Of a stretch of 64,000 bases of DNA, positions 30,068 through 38,982 are shown in pieces. The DNA lies in the NCBI RefSeq assembly GCF_002232035.1, contig NZ_NKXR01000011.1:28082-92081 (forward strand). The letters are read 5' to 3'. The notes under the pieces are model-generated. The model did no database searches and was not told where the DNA came from. It saw only the letters and a program-made list of their open reading frames with translations. The stretch's first letter is position 1; each line of letters begins with the position of its first letter. The position numbers and the translations under genes are program-made. Source of the DNA: Collinsella sp. TF06-26. Lineage in GTDB: Bacteria; Actinomycetota; Coriobacteriia; Coriobacteriales; Coriobacteriaceae.

Positions 30068-32938
30068 ATGAGTCGCCGCAACACCGAGCTGCTCTTGCTC
30101 ATCGCCTCGGCGTTCCCCGTCATCCTGCTGTATGCGATGTACGTGCTCACCGCGGGCGCCGCCATCTCCTTTGAGACGCTCGCGGTGCCGATCGGCCTCT
30201 TTGCCGCCTTCGCCGCGGCACATATCGCCGTGCGCATCTTGGCGCCCGGCGCCGACCCCGCCATCCTACCCATCGTATTTATACTTTCGGGCATCGGCAT
30301 CACGTTCGTGACACGCCTCGCCCCCGCTCTCGCCATCTCACAGCTCATCATCCTGTTTGTCTCGGTGGCGCTCATGGTGGGAACGCTCGCGTTGGTTAAG
30401 AACCTCGACGTAGTCATGCGCTACAAGTACACTTTTGGCATTATCGGCATCATTCTGCTGATGCTGCCTATCTTTATCGGCACCACGATCTCGGGCTCCA
30501 AGCTGTGGATTCGCATCGCGGGCTTTACCATCCAGCCCGGCGAGTTCGCCAAAGTCTTTATCGTGCTGTTCTTGGCCGGGTACCTGGCCGAGAACCGCGA
30601 GCTGCTCTCCATCTCCAACCGCAAGATCCTGGGCTTTAAGATCCCTCGCCTGCGACTGCTGCTGCCGCTGTTTGCCGTGTGGGGCGTTTGCCTACTCGTT
30701 GTCGTCTTCGAACGCGACCTGGGTTCGGCCGTGCTGTTCTACACCATCTTCTTGCTGATGCTCTACGTTGCCACGGGTCGATTCTCGTATGTCGTTATCG
30801 GCCTTGCGCTCTTGGCCGTCGGCGCCGTGGGCGCCTACAAGTTCCTGTCGCACGTTCAGGTGCGCTTCCAAGTTTGGGTCGATCCGTTTAAGGACGCCCA
30901 GGGCCAGGGCTACCAGATCGTCCAGTCGCTCTTCTCGCTTGCCGATGGCGGTCTGGTCGGTGTTGGTATCGGCAACGGCATGGCCAACAACATCCCTGTC
31001 GTCGAGTCCGACTTTATCTTCTCTGCCATCGGCGAGGAGATGGGCCTTTTGGGCGGCGGCGCCGTGCTCATCCTGTTTATGCTCTTTGCCGTGCGTGGCC
31101 TCACCACGGCTGCCCGCGCTAAATCCGACCTCGCCGCCTTTAGCGCCACGGGCCTTACGGCCGCCATCAGCTTCCAGGCCTTTTTGATCGTGGGCGGCGT
31201 TACCCGCCTGATACCGCTGACCGGCGTCACCCTGCCCTTTATGAGCCAGGGCGGTTCCTCGCTGCTGGCAAGCTTTATCATCGTCGCGCTCCTGCTGCGC
31301 GCCGGTGACGAAGCAACCGGACGCGAGGCCGAGCTTACCGGCACCGGCACCATGACCGCCATCACCGATGATCAGGCCGCATCCGCCGCCGCCCCGACGG
31401 GCACGCGCTTTGCCACCTCGTCTTCCTACGGCAGCGGCAGCCATTCCGTCGGCTCGCGCATGCGCCGTCGCCTGCTCGACACGCCTGAATCCGGTGTGCT
31501 CGGCCGCGTGGCGCTCGCCAACCGTCTAACCCGTGCGGTGCTCGCCTTTACGGCGCTGTTCGCCATCCTTATCGGCAACCTCACCTATGTCCAGGTCATC
31601 AAGGCCAAGGACTATCAGGACATGCCGACCAACAACCACACCATCGCCCGCTCCAAGTACATCCAGCGCGGTTCCATCATCACGTCCGACGGCGTGACGC
31701 TGGCCGAGTCGCTGCAGCAGGAGGACGGCACCTACGTACGCTCCTACCCCAACGGCAACCTGGCAGCGCACGTGGTTGGCTACGTGAGCCAGCAGTATGG
31801 CACCACCGCCATCGAGAGTGTCATGAACGACACGCTCACCGGCTCTAAGGATTACTCCAGCTGGAACAACGCCATCGCGTCGCTCGCGGGCCAGACCCAG
31901 CCGGGCAACACCGCCAAGCTCACCATCGACTCGCGTATCCAGACGGCGGCCGAGCAGGCGCTCAAGGGCTTTAAGGGCGCTGTAGTGGTCATCGACCCGC
32001 GTACCGGTGCGGTGCTCGCATGCGCCAGCTCGCCCACCTATGACAACACCAACATCGACGCCCTGCTGCAGGCGGGCGGCGGCGAGGACGGCTCTATGTA
32101 CAATCGCGCCATGGACGCGCTGTACACGCCGGGCTCCACGTTTAAGGTCGTTACGCTTTCCGCGGCACTCGAGACCGGTACCGCCAGCCTTACCAGCACC
32201 TACCAAGCGCCCGGCTCCATGGACATCGGCAACGCACCGGTCACCAACTATGCCAACGAGAGCTACGGCACCATCAGCCTGCAGCAGGCCTTTGCCGTGT
32301 CCTCCAACGTCGTCTTTGGCCAGGTGGCAAACGAAGTTGGCGCAAACACGCTCGTGCAGTTTGCCAACGCCTTTGGCTACGGCCAAAAGCTCGGCCAGGA
32401 CCTGACCTCCGCGGCCTCCATCATGGCCGACCCGTCGCTCATGACCGAGTGGGAGACCGCCTGGGCCGGCGCCGGCCAGCCTGTCGGCATGGACCACACG
32501 CCCGGGCCGCAGACCACCGTCATGCAAAACGCCGTGATTGCCGCCGCCATCGCTAACAGTGGCGTGGTCATGGACCCGTACTTTGTAGCCCAGGTACTCG
32601 CCCCGGACGGAACTGTGGTCAAGACCACGCAGTCCCGCTCGCTGGGTCAGGCTGTCAGCTCTGCCACGGCCGACCAGGTCAAGCAGGCCATGCTCGCCGT
32701 CGTCCAGTCCGGTACCGGCACCGATGCCCAGGTCCCCGGCGTCAAGGTCGCCGGCAAGACCGGCTCGGCCGAGACCGGCGGCACCAACGTCAACTCGATG
32801 TTCGTTGGCTTTGCACCTTACGATTCACCCACGGTCGCCATCTCGGTGGCCTTGGAGGATTACGACAAACACGACGTCAAGGCGGCCAAGATTGCCGGCA
32901 TCGTCCTGACCGCGGCGCTCGCCGCACAGGGAGCGTGA
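30068..32938 (+). CDS. SEDS glycosyltransferase-penicillin-binding protein fusion (FtsW/RodA-PbpA)
   Basis: A 956-residue protein joining two enzymes that are separate genes in most bacteria. Residues about 1-400 form a FtsW/RodA/SpoVE SEDS peptidoglycan polymerase with about ten helices, including the conserved AGFTIQPGEFAK and PLTGVTLPFMSQGGSS. After a Ser/Gly-rich linker of about 55 residues comes a class B PBP: one more helix, a short pedestal (RGSIITSDG) and a transpeptidase with SxxK in PGSTFKVV, SxN in FAVSSNVVF and KTG in VAGKTGSAET. The ATG at 30068 has GGGAG 8 bases upstream. The reading frame is continuous through the linker (about 31290-31470). It is followed by pknB. Confidence 0.95.
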   Translation: MSRRNTELLLLIASAFPVILLYAMYVLTAGAAISFETLAVPIGLFAAFAAAHIAVRILAPGADPAILPIVFILSGIGITFVTRLAPALAISQLIILFVSVALMVGTLALVKNLDVVMRYKYTFGIIGIILLMLPIFIGTTISGSKLWIRIAGFTIQPGEFAKVFIVLFLAGYLAENRELLSISNRKILGFKIPRLRLLLPLFAVWGVCLLVVVFERDLGSAVLFYTIFLLMLYVATGRFSYVVIGLALLAVGAVGAYKFLSHVQVRFQVWVDPFKDAQGQGYQIVQSLFSLADGGLVGVGIGNGMANNIPVVESDFIFSAIGEEMGLLGGGAVLILFMLFAVRGLTTAARAKSDLAAFSATGLTAAISFQAFLIVGGVTRLIPLTGVTLPFMSQGGSSLLASFIIVALLLRAGDEATGREAELTGTGTMTAITDDQAASAAAPTGTRFATSSSYGSGSHSVGSRMRRRLLDTPESGVLGRVALANRLTRAVLAFTALFAILIGNLTYVQVIKAKDYQDMPTNNHTIARSKYIQRGSIITSDGVTLAESLQQEDGTYVRSYPNGNLAAHVVGYVSQQYGTTAIESVMNDTLTGSKDYSSWNNAIASLAGQTQPGNTAKLTIDSRIQTAAEQALKGFKGAVVVIDPRTGAVLACASSPTYDNTNIDALLQAGGGEDGSMYNRAMDALYTPGSTFKVVTLSAALETGTASLTSTYQAPGSMDIGNAPVTNYANESYGTISLQQAFAVSSNVVFGQVANEVGANTLVQFANAFGYGQKLGQDLTSAASIMADPSLMTEWETAWAGAGQPVGMDHTPGPQTTVMQNAVIAAAIANSGVVMDPYFVAQVLAPDGTVVKTTQSRSLGQAVSSATADQVKQAMLAVVQSGTGTDAQVPGVKVAGKTGSAETGGTNVNSMFVGFAPYDSPTVAISVALEDYDKHDVKAAKIAGIVLTAALAAQGA

Positions 32939-33070
32939 TGCCCATGATCGAATCGGACACCCGAGGCGCGCCGCGGCCGAAGAGTTAGCGGCAACGCGCC
33001 ACACGGCCCCAGCGGCCACATCGTAGGTACTACACACATCGTTGAGCGAATAGTTATGTTAGGAGCAGGA

Positions 33071-35038
33071 ATGGAACAGAGGGTCCTCGGGGGAAGATAC
33101 CTCCTCAAGGATAAGGTGGGGACAGGCGGTATGGCGACCGTCTACCGTGCACAGGACCAGGTCCTCGACCGCACGGTAGCCGTCAAGATCATGCTGCCAC
33201 AGTATGCTGGCGACGCAACCTTCGCCGCACGCTTTAAGCAGGAGGCCCAGGCGGCAGCCGGTCTCTCCTCCCCCTATATCGTGGGCGTCTACGATTGGGG
33301 CAAGGACGGCGACACCTATTACATCGTCATGGAGTACCTGCGCGGCACCGACCTTAAGAGCGGCATCAAGAGCCACGGCGCTCTCGACCCCAAGAAGGTC
33401 GCCCAGATCGGCTCGCAGATCAGCTCCGCGCTTTCGGTCGCCCACAAGCACGAGATCATCCACCGCGACATCAAGCCGCAGAACATCATGGTGCTGCCCG
33501 ACGGCAACATCAAGGTGATGGACTTTGGCATCGCGCGCGCCAAGAACAGCCACCTCACGCAAGACAACAACGTGCTGGGAACCGCCCACTACGTCAGTCC
33601 CGAGCAGACCCGTGGTCAGGACCTCGGCCCCACCTCGGATATCTACTCGCTGGGCGTCGTGATGTACGAGTGCGCCACCGGCCGCGTGCCCTTTGACGGT
33701 GATGACGCCATCTCAGTCGCACTCAAGCAGGTCAACGAGCTGCCTATTCCGCCGAGCCAGATCAACTCCGGTGTCGACGCCGACCTTGAGCGTATCATCC
33801 TCAAGTGCATGGAGAAGGACCCGGCAAACCGCTTCCAGACCGCCGACGAGCTGCGTCAGGTGCTCAACAGCTACCTGTCGGGCCGTGCCGTCAACATCTC
33901 GGAGCCCACGCGCATCATCGGTGCACCCGGTGAACTGGGCGCCACCAAGACTCGCGAGCTTTCCGATCAGACGCGCGCCATGGTACGTCCCGTCTCGGGC
34001 GTGAGCGGCCAGAATACCGCCCGTAGCTCGGTTTCGGGCTCCACCGGCTCCTACGAGGTCGAAAAGCCCAAATCCAACAAGAACAAGATCATCGCCGCCG
34101 TGGTGGCAGCCGTTGCCGTCATCGGTATCGTGGTGGCCTTTGCCACAGGACTCTTTGGCGGCGAGCAGGTCACCGTGCCCGATGTGCTGGGCAAGGACCA
34201 GCAGACTGCCGTCGAGCAGATCAAGGAAGCCGGCCTCGAGGTCGGCACCATCGACCAAAGCTACAACGACGATATCGACGAGGGCAAGGTCGCCGAGCAG
34301 ACGCCCAACGGCAAAACCAAGAAGGCCAAGGGCACCAAGGTGAACCTGGTAATCTCCAAGGGCCCCAAGCCCTCCGAGAAGGTCGAGGTTCCCCGGCTTG
34401 TCGGCCTGACCAAGGACCAGGCAGAAGCCGCGCTGGCAAGCGTTGGCCTGAAGGGCAACGCCTCCGAGGAGGCCAACGAGGCCGATGAGGGCCAGGTCTT
34501 TGAGCAGGGCACCGAACCCGGTAAGGAAGTCGAGAAGGGCACGACCATCTCGTACAAGGTCTCCAGCGGTCCTGACACCACCTCCGTCCCCGATCTGACC
34601 GACATGACCGAGGCCCAGGCGCGCAACGCCCTCGATATGGCAGGCTTTGGCGTCGACGTGAGCTACCAGGAGAACGATTCGGTTACCGAGGGCACCGTGA
34701 TTAGCTGGAACCCCAGCGGCAAGCAGAAGCCTGGCGCCACGATTACCGTCGTCATTGCCAAGAAGTCCGGCAAGGCCAGCGTTCCGGGTAACCTGTACGG
34801 CAAGAGCATCTCCGCCGCCGTCACCGCGCTCAACAACGCCGGGTTCTACAACATCGCGTTCTGCGACCAGAACGGCAACCCCGTGAGCGGCAACGAAAAC
34901 GCCACCGTTACGGGCGTCTCCCCCACCGGCAAGCAGTCCACCGACAACACGATCACGCTGACGGTCGCACTTTCTGGCTCGGGTTCGGGCTCTGGCTCGG
35001 GCACGAGCACGGGCGACGATTCCGGTACGACCAACTAG
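33071..35038 (+). CDS. pknB: Ser/Thr protein kinase with PASTA domains
   Basis: A 655-residue transmembrane kinase that senses cell-wall fragments or lipid II. The kinase domain (about 8-270) has GTGGMATVY, VAVKIM, IIHRDIKPQNIM and VMDFGIA, all canonical. A juxtamembrane region, one helix (about residues 343-362, IIAAVVAAVAVIGIVVAFAT) and four tandem PASTA repeats follow, starting VTVPDVLG, VEVPRLVG, TSVPDLTD and ASVPGNLYG, with a Ser/Gly-rich tail. The ATG at 33071 is preferred over 33056 because AGGAG lies 5 bases upstream. A strong terminator at 35091 closes the operon. Confidence 0.96.
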   Translation: MEQRVLGGRYLLKDKVGTGGMATVYRAQDQVLDRTVAVKIMLPQYAGDATFAARFKQEAQAAAGLSSPYIVGVYDWGKDGDTYYIVMEYLRGTDLKSGIKSHGALDPKKVAQIGSQISSALSVAHKHEIIHRDIKPQNIMVLPDGNIKVMDFGIARAKNSHLTQDNNVLGTAHYVSPEQTRGQDLGPTSDIYSLGVVMYECATGRVPFDGDDAISVALKQVNELPIPPSQINSGVDADLERIILKCMEKDPANRFQTADELRQVLNSYLSGRAVNISEPTRIIGAPGELGATKTRELSDQTRAMVRPVSGVSGQNTARSSVSGSTGSYEVEKPKSNKNKIIAAVVAAVAVIGIVVAFATGLFGGEQVTVPDVLGKDQQTAVEQIKEAGLEVGTIDQSYNDDIDEGKVAEQTPNGKTKKAKGTKVNLVISKGPKPSEKVEVPRLVGLTKDQAEAALASVGLKGNASEEANEADEGQVFEQGTEPGKEVEKGTTISYKVSSGPDTTSVPDLTDMTEAQARNALDMAGFGVDVSYQENDSVTEGTVISWNPSGKQKPGATITVVIAKKSGKASVPGNLYGKSISAAVTALNNAGFYNIAFCDQNGNPVSGNENATVTGVSPTGKQSTDNTITLTVALSGSGSGSGSGTSTGDDSGTTN

Positions 35039-35090
35039 TCGCCGCCCCACCGCCCATTACGGCTCCCGCCGCAAACATATTCGCTCACAG

Positions 35091-35130
35091 GCGCCCGCTT
35101 GCTCCCCCAGCAAGCGGGCGCTTCGTTTTT
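35091..35130 (+). terminator. Rho-independent terminator after pknB
   Basis: A perfect 13-bp stem (GCGCCCGCTTGCT at 35091-35103, complement at 35109-35121) is followed by TTCGTTTTT. It ends the 24.8-35 kb operon. Confidence 0.92.
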
Positions 35131-35142
35131 GACATGACATGA

Positions 35143-35341
35143 ACCAGAAGAGCCCGGTACCGTGACGGTGTACCGGGCTCGATCAATCTCTGGTGTCCCC
35201 GGGCGGATTCGAAAACTCCCCCCGCGGGGAAATTGGTGACGCGGGTGTCGACGGTCCGAATCCTGCCCTTAGACCAGAAGAGCCCGGCACCATAGCGGTA
35301 CCGGGCTCGATATTCCTCTGGTGCCCCCGGGCGGATTCGAA
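35143..35341. repeat. Duplicated and inverted tRNA-Arg 3' fragments
   Basis: A block of about 70 bases occurs twice in direct orientation, 35143-35213 and 35273-35341. Each copy contains a GAGCCCGGTAC-type hairpin followed by the tRNA 3' end (ending GGGCGGATTCGAA). The second copy belongs to the intact tRNA gene. Between them, 35241-35268 holds a 28-base inverted copy of the tRNA anticodon/T-arm region. The hairpins can serve as tRNA terminators. Confidence 0.75.
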
Positions 35342-35394
35342 CCGTCGACACCCGCTTTAGGAGAGCGGTGCTCTATCCCCTGAGCTACGGAGGC
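35319..35394 (-). tRNA. tRNA-Arg, anticodon CCT
   Basis: Read on the minus strand the gene starts GCCTCCGTAGCTCAGGGGAT, has an anticodon stem CGCT/AGCG with loop CTCCTAA (anticodon CCT, reading AGG), a T-arm with GGTTCGAATCC and an acceptor CGGGGGC plus A and an encoded CCA. All four stems can be drawn, with one G-T pair in the acceptor. Confidence 0.95.
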
Positions 35395-35475
35395 ATGTCG
35401 TATTAGTGTAGCAGATTTACGCCGCTGTAATGCAGCGTATACCCACTCTTCGAAGTTGCGGTGGAACAGCCCTCC

Positions 35476-35674
35476 GGAAAGTGCGTCCCACTATCCAGGC
35501 AAATTCTGGGTCAGACTTTCCCCATGAGACCTCGCTGGGAAACTGTGACCCAGAATTTCGGCTCGAAACGGGACACGGTTTCCCAAACGACCCCGTTCCG
35601 GAAACTACATCCCGGAATCGACGCTCGAACTGGGATGCACTTTCCCGATTGAGCCACATGGGAGACTGCGCCCC
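35476..35674. repeat. Family I palindromic repeat array, copy C (longest)
   Basis: Three complete 46-nt units at 35476-35521, 35538-35583 and 35600-35645, separated by two 16-nt spacers. A final left arm stands at 35661-35674. Each unit begins GGAAA, has CCC at positions 12-14, GGG at 33-35, and ends TTTCC. Arm pairs match at 11, 12 and 12 of 14 positions. Spacer sequences differ completely. No gene lies in 35395-35699. Confidence 0.9.
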
Positions 35675-35699
35675 ACTTTGAGGGGGCGCTCTTTAATGA

Positions 35700-36098
35700 C
35701 TACTTGCCTTTGTGGAAAAGGTTTTTGATAACGGAGGGGATGCTCTTGGCGCCCTTGGCCGTCACATCGATAAAGTCGGGCGAACGCACGAGCTTATCCT
35801 CGTCGACGTACTTACGGACCGCGCGAAGCGTCTCTTTATCGTCGCGCGTCGAAAACGTAAAGTGACCGTTTTCTTTGGTAAAGATCGCAAAACGCGTAAT
35901 CTTCTTGGTGCCGCGCAAAACCTCGGCGGCGATGTAGTCGACCTCATCCCACGGGATTTGAATGTAATCCTCGGGATTGCGCTCGTTATAGTACTCGAAC
36001 GCCTTATTGCCCACCATTATGTTGCCGTGACTGGTAAGCCCCATCAGGCAGGTTGCCGGCGTTGCCAGATCGACCGTGCTGTTTTGAGATTGCGCCAT
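35700..36098 (-). CDS. DUF956 family protein (ManO-like)
   Basis: A 132-residue protein of the DUF956 family, which is almost always found at the end of mannose-type PTS operons and has been proposed to modulate them. It shows LMGLTSHGNIMVGNKAFEYY and IQIPWDEVDYIAAEVL near the N-terminus and a C-terminal basic helix. The start at 36098 has GAGG five bases upstream. It follows manZ on the same strand after a terminator-like hairpin, so its expression probably depends on read-through. Confidence 0.88.
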   Translation of the reverse strand: MAQSQNSTVDLATPATCLMGLTSHGNIMVGNKAFEYYNERNPEDYIQIPWDEVDYIAAEVLRGTKKITRFAIFTKENGHFTFSTRDDKETLRAVRKYVDEDKLVRSPDFIDVTAKGAKSIPSVIKNLFHKGK

Positions 36099-36114
36099 AC
36101 GCGCCTCGCCCTCC

Positions 36115-36162
36115 AATAAAAACAATCGGACCGCATCCAGTGTACCCACCGGGTGCGGTCCG
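36115..36162 (-). terminator. Terminator or attenuator between manZ and DUF956 gene
   Basis: A 12-bp stem with one mismatch (CGGACCGCATCC at 36127-36138, pairing with 36151-36162) is followed on the minus strand by GATTGTTTTTATT. It would end the manXYZ transcript or lower expression of the DUF956 gene. Confidence 0.8.
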
Positions 36163-36218
36163 TTTCAATGGCTCAAAAGCCCTTGCCTAGCAACTCTCGG
36201 TCTTAAGCCGAAGCGTGC

Positions 36219-37139
36219 TTACATGAAGCCGCAGACGCGACCGATGATGCCGACGGCGAAGAGAGCCAGGATGATGACGATCGGGCTGACCTTCTTCTTG
36301 AGGAGCTTGCAGACCAGAAGGGTCAAGCACACGGCGGCAAGGCCGGGGATGAGCTGATCGAGGTTGGCCTGAAGCGTGGTGACCTTCACCGGGTCGAGTG
36401 CGGTGGCACCGACAGAGCTGTACATCGACAGCGCCTGCTTGATGCCCTCAGAACCGGCGGGCAGGTTGGCCCAGTCGATATAGGCGCCAGCAGACTGCGT
36501 GACCTTGGAGACGACCGGGGTGAAGGAGATGGACACCCAGCGCTCGACCAGGGCGCCGATGATGAACATACCCAGGATGGAAGCACCCTCGGTGACCTTG
36601 CCCATCAGACCGCCGGAGAGGTCCTTGGCGATGGAGGAGCCGACCTTGTAGCCAAACTCCTGCGTGTACCACAGGAAGGCGTAACGGATGATGTTCCACG
36701 CAAAGAAGAACAGCAGCGGACCGGCGATGCTGCCGGACAGGGCCAGGGAAGCGCCCAGTGCGCCCAGAATCGGGCGAAGGGTGAACCGGAAGGCGGGGTC
36801 GCCGACGCCGGCGAGCGGGCCCATCATACCGACCTTGACGCCCTGAATGGCGACGTCGTCAATCGGAGCACCGTTGGCGCGCTCCTCCTCGAGGGCGAGG
36901 GTAACGCCAATGACGGGGGCGGAAACATAGGGGTGGGTGTTATAGAACTCCAGGTGGCGCTTAAGAGCGGCAATCTGGTCATCCTTGCTGGTGTAGAGCT
37001 TCTTGATCGCAGGGATCATTGCGAAGCACCAGCCGCCGTTCTGCATGCGCTCGTAGTTCCACGAGCCCTGAAGGAACTGATGACGGAAGCAAACCTTCTT
37101 ACGGTCAGCCTTGGTGAGCTGAATCTTGTTCTCTGCCAT
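36219..37139 (-). CDS. manZ: Mannose-family PTS transporter subunit IID
   Basis: A 306-residue membrane subunit that with IIC forms the sugar channel. It has the IID signature (KVCFRHQFLQGSWNYERMQ near the N-terminus and VGMMGPLAGVGDPAFRFTLR in the middle) and C-terminal helices. It starts at 37139 with AGGAGGGGAG upstream. It is the last of three tightly spaced genes (IIAB, IIC, IID). Confidence 0.95.
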   Translation of the reverse strand: MAENKIQLTKADRKKVCFRHQFLQGSWNYERMQNGGWCFAMIPAIKKLYTSKDDQIAALKRHLEFYNTHPYVSAPVIGVTLALEEERANGAPIDDVAIQGVKVGMMGPLAGVGDPAFRFTLRPILGALGASLALSGSIAGPLLFFFAWNIIRYAFLWYTQEFGYKVGSSIAKDLSGGLMGKVTEGASILGMFIIGALVERWVSISFTPVVSKVTQSAGAYIDWANLPAGSEGIKQALSMYSSVGATALDPVKVTTLQANLDQLIPGLAAVCLTLLVCKLLKKKVSPIVIILALFAVGIIGRVCGFM

Positions 37140-37155
37140 ATGTATCACTCCCCTC

Positions 37156-37974
37156 CTACTCGTAATCGTTCAGAATGTCGCCGAGCGGGTCACCGGAGCC
37201 ACCGCCCATGCCGCCACCCTGCTTGGCCAGATCCTTAAGGCCAAGGTAGATGAGGGCAAGGGAGATGCCGATGAGGCCAAGGGCGATCAGCGTGAGCTGA
37301 GGGATGGCAGCAAGGACAAAGCCGAGGATGAAGAACGGCCAGGTCTCCTTGGTGGCCATCATGTTGATGACCATGGCGTAACCGACGGAAGCGACCATGC
37401 CGCCGCCGACAGCCATGCCGCCGGACAGCCAATCGGGCATAGCGTTAAGCGCGTTGGTAACGGCCTCGGCCGGGATGATGCACAGAAGTACTGCCGGGAT
37501 GGCGATACGAACACCCTGCATGAGGATGCCGGCGTACTGCCAACGCTCGATGCCGGCGAAGTCGCCCTTCTCGGCGCAGGCGTCCATGCCGTGAACCATA
37601 GCGGTAGCCAGGGTACGGCAGATCATGGTCAGGAACAGACCAGCGACCGACAGCGGGACGGCGACGGCGATGGCGGCGGTAACGGCCTTGGCCGAATCGG
37701 TGGCGCCACCGTTGAGGGCGAGCACCATGATGATCGAAGAAGCGACCGAGGCCAGAGCGGCGTCAGGCGCGACGGCGGCGCCGACGTTAGCCCAGCCAAG
37801 GGCCATCATCTGGAGCGAACCGCCCAGGAGGATGCCCTCCTGAAGGTGACCGGTTACGAGACCGATAAGCGTGCATGCCACGAGCGGCTGATGGAACTGG
37901 AACTCATCCAGAATGCCTTCCATACCGGCAAGCAACGCGACAATCGCAACAAGCAGAATAGTGATTGCAGACAT
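37156..37974 (-). CDS. manY: Mannose-family PTS transporter subunit IIC
   Basis: A 272-residue membrane subunit with hydrophobic segments throughout and IIC features such as LLAGMEGILDEFQFHQPLVA and LGGSLQMMALGWANVGAAVAP (positions about 15-35 and 52-72). A Gly-rich tail, MGGGSGDPLGD, follows. It lies 18 bases downstream of manX and 16 bases upstream of manZ. In characterised systems this class imports mannose, glucose and amino sugars; the exact sugar here is not readable from sequence. Confidence 0.95.
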   Translation of the reverse strand: MSAITILLVAIVALLAGMEGILDEFQFHQPLVACTLIGLVTGHLQEGILLGGSLQMMALGWANVGAAVAPDAALASVASSIIMVLALNGGATDSAKAVTAAIAVAVPLSVAGLFLTMICRTLATAMVHGMDACAEKGDFAGIERWQYAGILMQGVRIAIPAVLLCIIPAEAVTNALNAMPDWLSGGMAVGGGMVASVGYAMVINMMATKETWPFFILGFVLAAIPQLTLIALGLIGISLALIYLGLKDLAKQGGGMGGGSGDPLGDILNDYE

Positions 37975-37992
37975 GTATCGGACCCTCCTTTA

Positions 37993-38982
37993 CTATGCTT
38001 GAGCGGCCAGTTCGGCCTTAGCTTTCTTCAACATGGCGTCGAGATCCTCGGAGGAATCCGAAGGAACCTTGCGGACCTCGAACTTGACGCCCTTGGCCTT
38101 GAGAGCCTCGATGGTCTTGACATCGTCATCGCCCATAGCGACAGCGTTGGTGACGACGACCTTGCCCTTGGAGTGGGCCATGGAACCGATGTTGGCTTCC
38201 TTGATGTCGACGCCGGCCTCGATGGCCCTGAGCAGATCCTGCGGGTTCTCGAAGAGCAGCATCGCCTTGGTGTCGCCAAAGCGCGTGTCCTTGACGACCT
38301 CGGCCATCTTCTTGATAGGCACGACGTTGGCGTGGACTCCCGGAGGGGCAGCCTGCTCGATCATGGTCTTGCGGAGCTCGTCGTGAGCAACGCCGTCGGA
38401 GACCACGATGATGCGGTTGGGGTTGATCTGCTTGGTCCACGTGGTGGCCACCTGACCATGCAGCAGACGCGTGTCGATACGGACGTGGGCGATCTTGATG
38501 TGCCCGTCGCCGATGACCGTTCCCGGAGGGATGGCGCCTGCAGGAGCAGCGGCGGCCGCAGCCGGCTTCTTCTCCTCGGGCTCCAGAGACTCGGGCTTGA
38601 CGCGCACGCCAGCCTTAGCCTCAGTCACGAGATGTTTTGCGATCGCATGTGCAGTGTTCTTTGCGTCAAAGCGCTGCGAATATGCCTCGATGAGCATAGG
38701 CAGGTTGACACCGGTGACGATAGCCCAGGAATCGTGGCCCTCGATGAGCCCGCTGATCTGGTTGAACGGCGTGCCGCCCCACAGATCAACGAGGAAGAGC
38801 ACCTGCTCCTGGTCCTCGAAGGAAGCAATTGCTTCCTCGACCTTGGCACGGAAGTCGTCGGGGCCCATGCTCGGCTCGAGCGAGACCACGGCAACAGACG
38901 GCTGATCGCCAAAGACCATCGAGCCCGTCTGCTTGATTCCAGCCGCCAAGTCACCATGGCTAGCAAGAACAATACTTACCAT
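37993..38982 (-). CDS. manX: Mannose-family PTS transporter subunit IIAB
   Basis: A 329-residue cytoplasmic phosphotransfer protein. The IIA domain (about 1-130) has the phosphorylated His9 in VLASHGDLAAG. An Ala/Pro hinge (KKPAAAAAAPAG) leads to the IIB domain (about 165-329) with its active His in DTRLLHGQV. It takes phosphate from HPr and passes it to the sugar. The ATG at 38982 has AAGGAGG seven bases upstream. First gene of the operon. Confidence 0.96.
   Translation of the reverse strand: MVSIVLASHGDLAAGIKQTGSMVFGDQPSVAVVSLEPSMGPDDFRAKVEEAIASFEDQEQVLFLVDLWGGTPFNQISGLIEGHDSWAIVTGVNLPMLIEAYSQRFDAKNTAHAIAKHLVTEAKAGVRVKPESLEPEEKKPAAAAAAPAGAIPPGTVIGDGHIKIAHVRIDTRLLHGQVATTWTKQINPNRIIVVSDGVAHDELRKTMIEQAAPPGVHANVVPIKKMAEVVKDTRFGDTKAMLLFENPQDLLRAIEAGVDIKEANIGSMAHSKGKVVVTNAVAMGDDDVKTIEALKAKGVKFEVRKVPSDSSEDLDAMLKKAKAELAAQA

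Noticed and set aside
35085..35351. Minus-strand frame of 88 codons beginning MSTVRIRPGAP
   Set aside because: It is a translation of the tRNA fragments and hairpins in this region, a common artefact.
35476..35674. CRISPR array
   Set aside because: Units alternate palindromic arms with fixed 16- and 18-nt gaps, arms vary between units, the spacing is too short for CRISPR spacers, and no cas gene is in the window.
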